Source: Streptomyces sp. Q6 (GTDB lineage Bacteria > Actinomycetota > Actinomycetes > Streptomycetales > Streptomycetaceae). Taken from it: 64,000 nt of DNA. Numbering within the stretch: position 1 is the stretch's first letter; the number at the start of each line of letters is the position of its first letter. The position numbers were made by a program, and so were the translations under genes. The notes beneath the pieces were generated by a model, which saw only the letters and a list, made by a program, of their open reading frames with translations, did no database searches and was not told the origin of the DNA. This document shows, piece by piece, positions 26,529 to 36,107 of the stretch. Location: NCBI RefSeq assembly GCF_036967205.1, contig NZ_CP146022.1:372001-436000 (forward strand). The letters are read 5' to 3'.

Positions 26529-27558
26529 TCAGCAGATCCTGGGGAGTTGTTCGCCGAGCGGCAGGTCGACGATCCGGCGCGCGCCCACCGAGGTGCGCAG
26601 GGTGACGCGGCCGGGCGCTTCGGCGACCGCTGCTCCGATGCGGGTCGCCTGGGCTCCCTCGGGCAGGGCGCGCAGCGCGTCGAGTGCCGCGTCGGCGTGG
26701 CCCGGGTCCACGAAGGCGACCATGCAGCCTTCGTTGGCGACGGTGAGCGGGTCGAGGCCGAGGAGGTCGCAGGCCGCGGCGACGACGGACGGTACGGGCA
26801 GGGTCGTCTCGTCGATCTCCACGCCGATCCGGGCGTCGCGGGCGATCTCGTTGAGGGCGGCGGCGAGTCCGCCCCGGGTGGGGTCGCGCAGGGTGTGGAC
26901 GGCCGGGCCGAGCGGGGCGAGCCGCGCCACGAGCCGGTGCAGGGGCCGGGTGTCGGAGGCGATGTCCGCTGCGAAGCCGAGGCCTTCGCGGGTGGACAGG
27001 ACCGTGGTGCCGTGCAGGCCGAGGGGCCTGACAGGAGGATCGCGTCGCCCGGCCGGGCGCGGGCCGCGGACGGGGTGAGGCCCGGGATGCGGCGGCCGAC
27101 GCCGGTGGTGGTGAGGAAGAGCCGGTCGGCGGCGCCCCGGCCGACGACCTTGGTGTCGCCGGTGAGGACGGGCGCGTCGGCGTCCCGGGCGGCCTTGCCC
27201 GCGGACTGGAGCACCGCGCGCAGGTCGGCCAGCGGCAGGCCCTCCTCCGCGATGACGGCCAGCGCGAGGGCGAGCGGCAGGGCGCCGCGCATGGCGAGGT
27301 CGTTGACGGTGCCGTGCACGGCGAGGGAGCCGATGTCGCCGCCGGGGAAGAACAGCGGGCTGACCACGAACGCGTCGGTGGTGAGGACGAGTCGGCCGTC
27401 GCCGGGCAGCAGCGCCGCGTCTTCGAGCACCCCGTCCGGCGGGGCGCCGAGGGCGGGCAGCACGATGTCCTCGAGGAGCTCGGCGGTCAGCCGGCCGCCC
27501 GCGCCGTGGCCGAGCAGGAGCGTGTCGTGTTCCGGGTGCGGCAGGGGGCAGTTCACGT

Positions 27559-27562
<4 letters not shown>
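26529..27562 (-). CDS. hypE: [NiFe]-hydrogenase maturation protein HypE, frame broken once
   Basis: HypE dehydrates the thiocarbamoyl group on its own C-terminal Cys to thiocyanate, the CN source for the active-site iron. The GTG start at 27562 overlaps the hypD stop. The N-terminal half (LLLGHGAGGRLTAELLEDI, then GDTKVVGRGAADRLFL) and C-terminal half (LRDPTRGGLAAALNEIA, then VANEGCMVAFVDP, ending LPRIC with the essential terminal Cys) lie in different frames. Adding one G at the run 27023-27026 joins them into a normal 344-residue protein. Probably sequence error, because the C-terminal Cys and all motifs are intact. Confidence 0.9.
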
Positions 27563-28675
<1,113 letters not shown>

Positions 28676-28679
<4 letters not shown>

Positions 28680-29314
28680 GGCGTGGTGAAGTCCATGCGG
28701 ATGTCGACCACGCCCTCGACGGCCCGGGCGAGGCGGGCGGCGACGGGCACCAGGTTGCGGTTGCCCAGCTTCCCGCCGAAAGTGACGACGCCCTCGTGCA
28801 CCGAGACGGTGACGGGCTGGTCGGGGAACAGGTAGGCGGCGACGGTGTCGCGTACCTCCTCCTCGATGTCGGAGTCGGGGCGCAGGAACACCTTCAGCAG
28901 GTCGGAGCGGCTGACCACGCCCTGGAGGATGCCCTCGGAGTTGACGACGGGAAGCCGCTTGACCGTGCGCTGGGCCATGATGCGGGCGGCCTCGGCGAGG
29001 GTGGCGTCGGCGTGCACGCACACGGCGGGGCTGCTCATCAGCTCGCCCGCGCTGACCGCTCCGGCCTTGGCCAGGTCGGACAGGCGGCGCAGTTGGTCGC
29101 GGCGGGTCGGGTCGGCGTCGCGGAACTCCTCCTTGGGCAGCAGATCGGCCTCGGAGACGACACCGACGACGCGGGCCTCGCCCTCGAGAACGGGGACGGC
29201 GCTGACGTTCCACTGCTCCATGAGCGCGACGACCTCTTTGAACAGGGCGTCACGACCGACGGCCACCACGGTGTGGGTCATGACGTCGCTGACGATGTGC
29301 GGACCGGATTTCAC
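28676..29314 (-). CDS. CBS-domain protein with C-terminal BON domain (in hydrogenase operon)
   Basis: A 212-residue protein from GTG 29314 with a GGAGG site. Two CBS motifs ([20 protein letters not shown], then [24 protein letters not shown]) form a Bateman module that normally binds adenine nucleotides. Residues about 145-212 are a BON domain ([17 protein letters not shown]), usually a membrane or ligand contact. Nine bases separate it from hyhL and it overlaps hypD by four. A matching CBS-BON gene lies at 35.4-36.1 kb, so two paralogues sit in the island. It may link hydrogenase output to energy charge; this is inference. Confidence 0.9.
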
Positions 29315-29323
29315 GGCAGCCTC

Positions 29324-30688
29324 CTACGGGAGCGGAGCACGGTCGACGGTGAGGTCGAGGAAGTGGGTGGAGCAGGAGATGCACGGGTCGTGGTTGCGGA
29401 TGGCCCGTTCGCACAGCAGCGTCAGCGCGGCGTCGTCGACCGTGCCGGTGTCGGCGGCTCCGCCGACTCCGGCGGTGGCCCGTCCCGCGAGCGCGGTCTC
29501 GGCGATGCGGCGCAGGTCCTCCTCGATGGCGCCCTGGTTCTGTGCGGTGGGCGGGACGAGACGGGCGTCGGTGACCGTGCCGTCGGCGGCGAGCGCGTAC
29601 CGGTGGTAGAGGAGTCCGCGGGGCGCCTCGGTCGCCCCGTGGCCGACTCCGGCGCGCGGCGGGACCTCCACGAAGGGCCGCGCGGGCGGCTCGTAGGCGG
29701 CGATGACGCGCAGCGCCTCGTCGACGGCGTACACGACCTCGACGGCGCGGACGAGGATGCTGCGGAAGGGGTTGCGGCACTCCCCCGACAGGCCCGCTTC
29801 CGTCGCGGCCTGGAGCGCGATCGGTGACAGGGAGCGGCGGTTGATCGCGAACCGGGCGAGGGAGCCGGTGAGATGGCGGCGGCCGCGCAGGGTGGCGTGC
29901 AGGGCGGTGGAGTGCGGGACCTGCTCCTCGACGACCTCGTCGGTGAAGTCGGTGAGCGCGAACTGCCGTACTGCGTCGGACTGTTCGGTCAGCACGGTGG
30001 GGGTGCCGGTGTCGATGGCGTACCGTCCCGGTTCCGACAGGGCCAGCAGGTCGTACGGGCAGTGGGCGTCGGGGAACTCGAAGCCCGCGGCCCAGTGGAC
30101 GGTGGCCAGCGCGTCGTCCATGGCGCGGCGCAACTGCTCGGCGAGGGGCTGGAGTTCGGCGCGGGTCGGGGCGCGGTGGAAGCCGCCGACGCGGACGTTG
30201 ACGGGGTGGATGGCGCGTCCGCCGAGCAGTTCCAGGATCGCGTTGCCGGCCTGCTTGAGGCGCAGGCCGCGCTCGACGTCGGCGCGGTGGGTGCGGGCCA
30301 GGTCGATGGCGCCGTCGCGGCCGAGGAAGTCGGGGGCGTGCAGCAGGTAGATGTGCAGGGTCTGGCTCTCGATCCATTCGCCGCAGTAGAGCAGTCTGCG
30401 CAACTCCCTGATCGGGTCGGGGACTTCGACGTCGCAGGCGTCCTCGATCGCGGCGCAGGCGCTGAGCTGGTAGGCGACGGGGCAGATCCCGCAGACGCGG
30501 GCCGTGATGTCGGGGGGTTCGGTGTGCGCGCGGCCGCGCAGGAACGCCTCGAAGAACCGTGGGGGTTCGTAGATCTGGAGCCGTGCCGAGGTGACGGCGG
30601 TGCCGGACACGCTGAGGTGGAGGGCGCCCTCGCCCTCCACGCGGGAGAGCGAACCGACGTGCAGGACGCGGGATCCGCGGTGCGTCAC
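29324..30688 (-). CDS. hyhL: group 3b-like [NiFe]-hydrogenase large (catalytic) subunit
   Basis: A 454-residue catalytic subunit. The nickel-binding cysteines are in L1, [11 protein letters not shown] (C66, C69), and L2, DPCISCSTH (C436, C439). Residue 73 is Tyr where many hydrogenases have His. After H442 a 12-residue tail ending in APLP would be removed by the endopeptidase encoded at 41.5 kb once nickel is inserted. The GTG start at 30688 overlaps the small-subunit stop (GTGA) and has AAGGAGG upstream. With HyhS, HyhG and HyhB it forms a cytoplasmic NADP-linked enzyme that evolves or oxidises H2. Confidence 0.93.
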   Translation of the reverse strand: MTHRGSRVLHVGSLSRVEGEGALHLSVSGTAVTSARLQIYEPPRFFEAFLRGRAHTEPPDITARVCGICPVAYQLSACAAIEDACDVEVPDPIRELRRLLYCGEWIESQTLHIYLLHAPDFLGRDGAIDLARTHRADVERGLRLKQAGNAILELLGGRAIHPVNVRVGGFHRAPTRAELQPLAEQLRRAMDDALATVHWAAGFEFPDAHCPYDLLALSEPGRYAIDTGTPTVLTEQSDAVRQFALTDFTDEVVEEQVPHSTALHATLRGRRHLTGSLARFAINRRSLSPIALQAATEAGLSGECRNPFRSILVRAVEVVYAVDEALRVIAAYEPPARPFVEVPPRAGVGHGATEAPRGLLYHRYALAADGTVTDARLVPPTAQNQGAIEEDLRRIAETALAGRATAGVGGAADTGTVDDAALTLLCERAIRNHDPCISCSTHFLDLTVDRAPLP

Positions 30689-31482
30689 GGCCGGACCTCC
30701 TTGTCGTACGGGGCGAACGCGGCGGCGTTGAAGGTGCGCAGCAGCCGCTCCGTGTCCCGGTCGTCCAGCCCGTCGCGGTGCAGCACCGGGATCAGCGCCG
30801 ACAGGTTCACCGTGCCCGCGGGGCCGAAGCAGCCGTAGCAGCCGCGCCCGTACGCGGGACAGATCGCGCCGCATCCGGCATGGGTGACGGGGCCGAGGCA
30901 GGGTGTTCCGCGGGCGACGGTCACACAGACCGTGCCGCGCCGCTTGCACGCGAAGCAGACGCTGTGGTTCGGGACGTCGGGCTTGCGTCCGGCGAGGAAC
31001 GCCGTGAGGACTTCGAGGAGTTGGCGCCGGTCGATGGGGCAGCCGCGCAGTTCGAAGTCGACGTCGACATGGGCGGAGACCGGGGTGGAGGTGGCGAGGG
31101 TCTCGATGTAGTCGGGGCGCGCGTAGACGGTGCGCCGGAACTCGTCGACGTCGGCGAAGTCGCGCAGCGCCTGGATGCCGCCGGCGGTGGCGCAGGCGCC
31201 GATGGTCACGAGGTGGCGTGCGGAGGCGCGGATGGCGCGGATGCGTTCGGCGTCGGCGGGCGTGGTGATCGATCCCTCGACCAGGGCGAGGTCGTAGGGG
31301 CCGGGCCGGACCGCGCTCGACGCCTCCAGGAAGTGGGCGACGCGCACCGTGCCCGTCAGGGCGAGGAGTTCGTCCTCGCAGTCCAGGAGGGTGAGCTGGC
31401 AGCCGTCGCAGGAGGCGAGCTTGAACACGGCCAGCGTGGGCGCCGCCCGCTCCGCGTGATCCCTGCGCTCCGTACGGTCCAT
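30685..31482 (-). CDS. hyhS: [NiFe]-hydrogenase small (Fe-S) subunit, group 3b type
   Basis: A 265-residue small subunit with no Tat signal, so the enzyme is cytoplasmic. Cluster ligands are visible in [15 protein letters not shown] (proximal CxxC), IGACATAGG, and the region [11 protein letters not shown] through [11 protein letters not shown] and [10 protein letters not shown]. It relays electrons from the large subunit to the flavin/Fe-S subunits. The start is ATG 31482; the preceding stop is five bases upstream. An in-frame GTG just before it is too close to the ribosome-binding site. The stop overlaps the hyhL start. Confidence 0.92.
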   Translation of the reverse strand: MDRTERRDHAERAAPTLAVFKLASCDGCQLTLLDCEDELLALTGTVRVAHFLEASSAVRPGPYDLALVEGSITTPADAERIRAIRASARHLVTIGACATAGGIQALRDFADVDEFRRTVYARPDYIETLATSTPVSAHVDVDFELRGCPIDRRQLLEVLTAFLAGRKPDVPNHSVCFACKRRGTVCVTVARGTPCLGPVTHAGCGAICPAYGRGCYGCFGPAGTVNLSALIPVLHRDGLDDRDTERLLRTFNAAAFAPYDKEVRP

Positions 31483-31487
31483 GGCGG

Positions 31488-32300
31488 TCACAACTCCCTG
31501 ATGGACATGAGGCGTTCGGCCCGTTCGAAGCCGATGACGGGGCCGTCGCGGCACAGCAGCACCGGGCCGAGCTGGCAGTGCCCGCAGGTCGCGGTCGCGC
31601 AGCGCATGTTCCGCTCCAGGGAGACCCGGATGTGCTCGGCGGGGACGCCCCGGTGGGCGAGGTCGCGGGCGGTGGCGCGGATCATCGGCTCGGGTCCGCA
31701 GACGAACGCGGTGGTCCGCGCCGGGTCGTACTGCGCGGCGTCCAGGAGGCGGGTGACCAGGCCCGTCTCGCCACGCCAAGTGCTGCCCGGGTGGTCGACG
31801 GTCACGCCGGTGCACGCCGTGCGCCACTTCTCCGCCTCGCCGGGGTAGAGGAGGTCCTCGGGGGTCCGGGCGCCGATGAGGACGTTGAGCCGGCCGAAGT
31901 CGTCCGGTGCGGAGACGGCGGCGCGTACGAGCGGGCGCAGCGGCGCGAGGCCGATGCCGCCCGCGACGACGAGCAGGTCACGGCCGTACGCCCGCTCCAG
32001 TTCCCAGCCCGTGCCGAAGGGCCCGCGCACGCCGACGGTGTCGCCGACGCGCGCCCGGTAGAGGGCGTCGGACACGGCGCCGACGGAACGCACGGTGTGG
32101 GAGAGGACCCCGCCCGGCTCGATCGCGCTGACCGACAGCGGGATCTCCCCCACCCCGAACGCGTACACCATCGCGAACCGGCCGGGCGTGAACGGGCCGA
32201 GGCCGTGGCCGCGCCGGGCCGGGGCGAGGCGCAGCGTGGCGCTGTCCGCGGTCTCCTGCGCGCGGGCCACCACGGTGTACGGGACGGGTGGCGGGCTCAT
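31488..32300 (-). CDS. hyhG: hydrogenase FAD/NAD(P)-binding subunit (gamma, HyhG type)
   Basis: A 270-residue ferredoxin-reductase-like subunit. The flavin-binding domain ([20 protein letters not shown]) is followed by the nucleotide domain ([17 protein letters not shown], then FVCGPEPMI). The C-terminal [14 protein letters not shown] plus a later Cys is a 2Fe-2S motif as in sulfhydrogenase gamma subunits and dihydroorotate dehydrogenase PyrK. It passes electrons between NAD(P)H and the Fe-S chain. The start overlaps the stop of the cyclic-nucleotide-fold gene (ATGA). Confidence 0.92.
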   Translation of the reverse strand: MSPPPVPYTVVARAQETADSATLRLAPARRGHGLGPFTPGRFAMVYAFGVGEIPLSVSAIEPGGVLSHTVRSVGAVSDALYRARVGDTVGVRGPFGTGWELERAYGRDLLVVAGGIGLAPLRPLVRAAVSAPDDFGRLNVLIGARTPEDLLYPGEAEKWRTACTGVTVDHPGSTWRGETGLVTRLLDAAQYDPARTTAFVCGPEPMIRATARDLAHRGVPAEHIRVSLERNMRCATATCGHCQLGPVLLCRDGPVIGFERAERLMSIREL

Positions 32301-32761
32301 CGGGGCAGTCCGCTGCCGTGCGGGGCGTACAGGTCGAGGAGGCGGGTGCGGGCGGCGAGCAGCCGGTGGGCGAGGACCTTGCCGACCCACTGGCTGACCT
32401 CGCGGCCCAGTTCGGGGTCGGACGCGCACAGGGCGCGGACGGCCTTCGCGTCGAACTCGTAGGCGCGCACCGGCGAGACGGCTTCGGCGCCGAGCTGCCA
32501 CACGTGGGGCGCGAACAGCCAGGACCAGCCGACGAGTTCACCGAAGCCGAGGGTCTCGATGACGGCCGGGCGGCGGCCGGGGACGTGCAGGTCGAGGGCG
32601 ACGGTGCCGGTCCTGATGATCCAGAACCGGTCGGCCCTGCCGCCTTCCTCGAAGAGCCGGGCGTCCTGCGGGAAGTTGACCTGCCGGGCCATGCGCATCA
32701 GCCGGTCACGGTGCTCGGCGGGCAGGGCCTGCATCATCCGGGGGGTGGTCGTGGCGATCAT
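32297..32761 (-). CDS. cyclic-nucleotide-binding-fold protein without HTH (in hydrogenase operon)
   Basis: A 154-residue protein that is only a cNMP-type beta-barrel: [20 protein letters not shown], then [19 protein letters not shown]. The usual Arg-Ser/Thr-Ala phosphate-binding triplet after FGEL is replaced by WQLGAEA, so classical cAMP binding is doubtful, and no DNA-binding domain follows. It overlaps hyhB upstream and hyhG downstream by four bases each, so it is made in step with the subunits. A structural or sensory role in the complex is inferred. Confidence 0.85.
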   Translation of the reverse strand: MIATTTPRMMQALPAEHRDRLMRMARQVNFPQDARLFEEGGRADRFWIIRTGTVALDLHVPGRRPAVIETLGFGELVGWSWLFAPHVWQLGAEAVSPVRAYEFDAKAVRALCASDPELGREVSQWVGKVLAHRLLAARTRLLDLYAPHGSGLPR

Positions 32762-33888
32762 TTCCGGGCCTCCTTCGCGAGCGCGGCGACCTCTTCGGTG
32801 AGGTCGATGCCGACCGGGCACCAGGTGACGCAGCGCCCGCAGCCGACACATCCCGACGAGCCGAACTGGTCGTACCAGGTGGAGAGTTTGTGGGTGAGCC
32901 ACTGGCGGTAGCGGCTGCGGGTGGAGGCGCGGACCGGGCCGCCGTGCAGCTGGCTGAAGTCGAGGTCGAAGCAGGAGTCCCAGCGCTGCCACCGCTCGGC
33001 GTGGTCGCCGGTGAGGTCGGTGACCTCCTCGGTGGTGGTGCAGAAGCAGGTGGGGCAGACCATGGTGCAGTTGCCGCAGGACAGGCAGCGGGCGGCCACG
33101 TCGTCCCAGCGTGCGGCGTCCGGGTTCGTGCCGAGCAGGGTGCGCAGGTCGACGGGCGGCATCGCGCGGCCCATGCGGTCGCGGGCGGCGTCGACGGCGG
33201 CGTGCGCGCGCTCCTCGGTGTCCGGATCGGCCGCGACGCGCGGGAGCGGGCCGAGCACGCGCTCCCCGTCGGCGCTGCCCGCCCGGACGAGGAAGCGGTG
33301 ACCCCGCTCGTCGGTCGTCTCGGTCAGGGCGAGGTCATAGCCGGGGTCGGCGGCGGGCCCGCCGCCCATGGACACGCAGAAGCAGGTCCCACCGGGTTCG
33401 GTGCAGTCCACGGCGACGAGGAACGCTCCCCGCCGGCGCCGTGCGTAGCCGTCGTCGCCGAAGTGCCCGCCGGCCAGGACCCGGTCCTGGATCGCGATGG
33501 CCCGCAGGTCGCAGGGGCGTACGCCGAGGAACGCGTACGCGGGCCGCGGGGACCGGTGCTCGGTGACCGTCAGGGTGCCGTCGGGCGCGCGGTCGGTCTG
33601 CCACAGCTGCTCGCGCTGCGGATGCAGGAACGTCTTCCACGACTGCGGGCCCGCGGAGTGCGCGAAGCCGGCGCCGTCCGCGCGGCGCACCAACCGGTAG
33701 CGTCCCGCGTCCAGTTCGGTGCCCCAGCCCCACGGCAGTTCGTCGGCGTCGGTGAGCGGGGCGAGGACGATCGCGTCGTCCTTGACCGTGGGTCCGACGA
33801 CTGTGCGGCCGTCGGCGCGCAACGCGTCGACCAGGGCGCCGAGTCCGGTGCGGTCGAGCAGTGCCGTCGCCGTCGTGGAGGGGTCCAT
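32758..33888 (-). CDS. hyhB: hydrogenase 4Fe-4S dicluster subunit (beta, HyhB type)
   Basis: A 376-residue protein like the beta subunit of group 3b hydrogenases and sulfite reductase AsrA. The N-terminal two thirds contain [16 protein letters not shown] and [11 protein letters not shown]. The C-terminal part has two 4Fe-4S motifs, [16 protein letters not shown] and [14 protein letters not shown]. It links the flavin subunit to electron partners. ATG 33888 has GAAGGAG upstream. A DosR-like dyad lies 65-78 bp upstream, so this gene probably starts the structural operon. Confidence 0.9.
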   Translation of the reverse strand: MDPSTTATALLDRTGLGALVDALRADGRTVVGPTVKDDAIVLAPLTDADELPWGWGTELDAGRYRLVRRADGAGFAHSAGPQSWKTFLHPQREQLWQTDRAPDGTLTVTEHRSPRPAYAFLGVRPCDLRAIAIQDRVLAGGHFGDDGYARRRRGAFLVAVDCTEPGGTCFCVSMGGGPAADPGYDLALTETTDERGHRFLVRAGSADGERVLGPLPRVAADPDTEERAHAAVDAARDRMGRAMPPVDLRTLLGTNPDAARWDDVAARCLSCGNCTMVCPTCFCTTTEEVTDLTGDHAERWQRWDSCFDLDFSQLHGGPVRASTRSRYRQWLTHKLSTWYDQFGSSGCVGCGRCVTWCPVGIDLTEEVAALAKEARK

Positions 33889-33952
33889 CGCACTCTCCTT
33901 CGTCGCCCGGTCCGTCAGGAACAGCGTTCTGCGTCGCGGCCCGCGGCGGCAT

Positions 33953-33966
33953 GGGCCGAGTGGCCC
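33953..33966. promoter_or_regulatory. DosR-like dyad upstream of hyhB
   Basis: GGGCCGAGTGGCCC, 65-78 bp before the hyhB start. It belongs to the set of repeated 14-bp dyads in the island. Confidence 0.55.
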
Positions 33967-33996
33967 CAGCGGCCGGTCCACAGGACACGGGGTGGC

Positions 33997-34010
33997 GGCC
34001 GACGGGTCCC
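33997..34010. promoter_or_regulatory. second, weaker DosR-like dyad upstream of hyhB
   Basis: GGCCGACGGGTCCC, 109-122 bp before the hyhB start and just beyond the stop of the stress-protein gene. A poorer match to the dyad; paired sites are common for DosR-type regulators. Confidence 0.35.
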
Positions 34011-34018
34011 GTGCGGCG

Positions 34019-34706
34019 CTACGGCGACTCGGGCACCATCGCGACCACGGCCCTCGCGGGGCGGCCGAGCAGGGCCCGTACGCTCGCGGCGTCCTGCGGT
34101 CCCGTGCGCCCGACGACCACGAGTTCGGCCCGCCGCGCGGCACCGGCCAGGGCGTCCTCGGGGTCAGCCTGACGACGTCCGCGACGACGTCCACCTGCGG
34201 GTACTTCTCCCGCCAGGGGCGCAGCGCGTCGGACAGGAGCTGGACCTCGTGGTCCTCCCAGGTGGCGCGGTCCGCCTCGGGCACCGCGAACGGCCAGGCG
34301 TGCTCGGCGATGTCGGGCAGCCGCCAGGCGTGCACCGCGCGCAGCCGGACGCCGAGCCTGTGCGCGCGGTCGAAGGCGAAGTCGAGGGCGGCCTCGACGG
34401 GCTGCCGGGCGTCGAGCGCCAGGGCGATCTCGCGCGGCAGACCGGGGTCGTGGCCGTCCGCGGTCCCCGCCGGTACGAGCGCGGTGGGGCACGCGGCGTG
34501 TTCGGTGGCGGCGCGTACGAGGGGGTGTCGTGCGCGCCCAGGACCAGGAGGCGTGCGTGCCGGGCCTCGTCCAGCAGGGCGTCGGCGTGCCGTTCCTGTG
34601 TCAGGTGCAGCCGCAGGCCGCTGCGGGCCGCCTCCACGGCGGCCCATTGCGCCGCGGCCCGCCCGCTCGCCGTTCCGTCCGCCGCCACCATCACCGCTTG
34701 TCGCAC
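34019..34706 (-). CDS. universal stress protein, frame broken twice
   Basis: Three frame segments read in order as one USP-like protein: GTG 34706 to LLVLGAHDTP, then LVRAATEHAACPTALVPAG through VDVVADVV, then a last part with AELVVVGRTGPQDAASVRALLGR. Adding one base at the G run 34521-34525 and one at 34168-34169 gives about 229 residues. The first domain is shorter than a normal USP and the GxxG-9x-GS nucleotide motif is absent from the second, so ATP binding is doubtful. The ribosome-binding site is GGAGG. It lies between the flavodoxin and hyhB genes, each gap carrying a dyad. Confidence 0.75.
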
Positions 34707-34786
34707 GGCCGTTCACCTCCACGGAGCGCCGGCGTCCGGTCGACCGGCCCGCGCTCAGACTCGCGTACGCGCGGGGCGGCGCGGGA

Positions 34787-34800
34787 GGGCCGTTCGGTCC
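34787..34800. promoter_or_regulatory. DosR-like dyad upstream of the universal stress protein gene
   Basis: GGGCCGTTCGGTCC, 81-94 bp before the GTG at 34706. The same 14-mer, with extended flanking identity, occurs at 47163-47176 upstream of the response-regulator gene. Confidence 0.65.
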
Positions 34801-34815
34801 TTTACGGGCCCGGTT

Positions 34816-35331
34816 TCAGGCTTGGTTCAGTTCACGTCCGATCCCTTCCGCCCAGGTCGCGATCTGTCCGGTGTCGCGGAAGTCGCCGCCGTGGCCGGAC
34901 CTGACGATCATCCGGGCCATGCGGCCGTGGGTGTCGTCGGTGAGGCGGCCGCCGAACGTGATGTGTCCGCGCGCGTCGATCCGGTCCGCGACGCGCTGTA
35001 CCGCGGAGACCGGGGGGATGTCGCCGCGCGTCGCCGAGTCGTCCAGGGGGCCGCTGCTGAACAGCCAGACCGGCGTGCGGGCCAGGGCCTTGCCGCTGCG
35101 GCGGGCCAGACGGCGGGCGTCGCGGTGCCAGCGGTTCCCGTAGAGCGCGCCGCCGAGCACGACCGCGTCGTACTCCGTGAGGTCGCGGACCTCACCGGCG
35201 GGGCGCGTCTCGGCGGCGCAGCCCGTCTTGTTCAGGACGTCGGCGATCTGCTCGGCGATGTCGGCGGTGGCGCCCCGCTTGGTCCCGTACGCGACGAGGA
35301 CCCGGGGCGGGGTGCTGCTGTGCTCGTCCAT
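34816..35331 (-). CDS. flavodoxin domain-containing protein
   Basis: A 171-residue protein from ATG 35331 with GAGGAGG. The FMN phosphate loop VLVAYGTKRGATADIAEQIA opens the chain, followed by YDAVVLGGALYGNRWH and PVWLFSSGPL, a long-chain flavodoxin/HemG-like pattern. It could carry single electrons or oxidise protoporphyrinogen; within a hydrogenase island an electron-carrier role is attractive but unproven. It lies 26 bases after a CBS-BON gene, and a dyad follows before the next gene. Confidence 0.85.
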   Translation of the reverse strand: MDEHSSTPPRVLVAYGTKRGATADIAEQIADVLNKTGCAAETRPAGEVRDLTEYDAVVLGGALYGNRWHRDARRLARRSGKALARTPVWLFSSGPLDDSATRGDIPPVSAVQRVADRIDARGHITFGGRLTDDTHGRMARMIVRSGHGGDFRDTGQIATWAEGIGRELNQA

Positions 35332-35357
35332 GGCGTCGGCCTCCTCGGTGGCGGATG

Positions 35358-36068
35358 TCAGTGCTTGCGCAGCCAGTCGTCCTGGATGCCGTGCAGTGCC
35401 TGCTCGTCGGGCTGGAGCTGCGCGTCGTCGAGGCGATAGGTCAGTTTGTCGACGACGGCGACGACGCCGTCGATGTGTCCGGCCATGCGGGCCGCGATCT
35501 CCTTCTCGCTGCGCCGCTCCAGCTGGCCGGAGAGGGTGGCGACACCTTCGTGGACCTGGACGGAGACGGTCCGCGGGCCCAGCCACAGGGCGCGGACGAA
35601 CACTTCGTCGATCACTTCACGGCGGATCTCCTCGTCGGGGCGCAGGAACACCTGGAGCAGGTCGCGGCGGGTGACGATGCCGACGAGCCGGTCGGCCTCG
35701 TCGACCACGGGCAGCCGCTCCACCTTGTGCCGGGCCATCACGCGGGCGGCCTCGGCGATCGTGTCGTCGGCGTGGGCGGTGACGGGCGGCTCGGACATCA
35801 ACTGCCCGGCCGTACGGGCCTCGGCCTTGCGGCGGACCGTGCGCGCGCGGGCCGTGAAGCGCGACCAGCGGTGCTCCTGACCCGCGGCCTGGCGGGTCAG
35901 CAGGTCCGTCTCGGAGATCACGCCGATGACGTGCTCCTCCTCGTCCACGACGGGCAGTCCGCTGATGCGGTGCTGGTCGAGGAGGCGGACGACGTCCTTG
36001 AACGGGGTGGCGTACCGCACGCGCACGACGTCGCCGACCATGACGGAGCCGACCTTGCTGTGTTTCAT
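35358..36068 (-). CDS. CBS-domain protein with C-terminal BON domain
   Basis: A 236-residue paralogue of the protein at 28.7-29.3 kb. Two CBS motifs (VGDVVRVRYATPFKDVVRLLD with VIGVISETDLL, and LMSEPPVTAHADDTIAEAARV with LVGIVTRRDLLQ) precede a BON domain (TVSVQVHEGVATLSGQLE). The ribosome-binding site is AAGGAGG before ATG 36068. Binding of AMP/ATP by the CBS pair is known for the family; what it controls here is unknown. It follows the acetyltransferase/ligase gene by 39 bases. Confidence 0.9.
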   Translation of the reverse strand: MKHSKVGSVMVGDVVRVRYATPFKDVVRLLDQHRISGLPVVDEEEHVIGVISETDLLTRQAAGQEHRWSRFTARARTVRRKAEARTAGQLMSEPPVTAHADDTIAEAARVMARHKVERLPVVDEADRLVGIVTRRDLLQVFLRPDEEIRREVIDEVFVRALWLGPRTVSVQVHEGVATLSGQLERRSEKEIAARMAGHIDGVVAVVDKLTYRLDDAQLQPDEQALHGIQDDWLRKH

Positions 36069-36107
36069 CGTTCCTGCCTCCTTCGGGTGGTCCGGGCGGT
36101 CCGCGGC

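Noticed and set aside
29324-33888. Group 1h (high-affinity, membrane-linked) hydrogenase known from other streptomycetes
   Set aside because: The small subunit has no Tat signal and the operon encodes flavin and dicluster Fe-S subunits, which fits the cytoplasmic NADP-linked group 3b instead.
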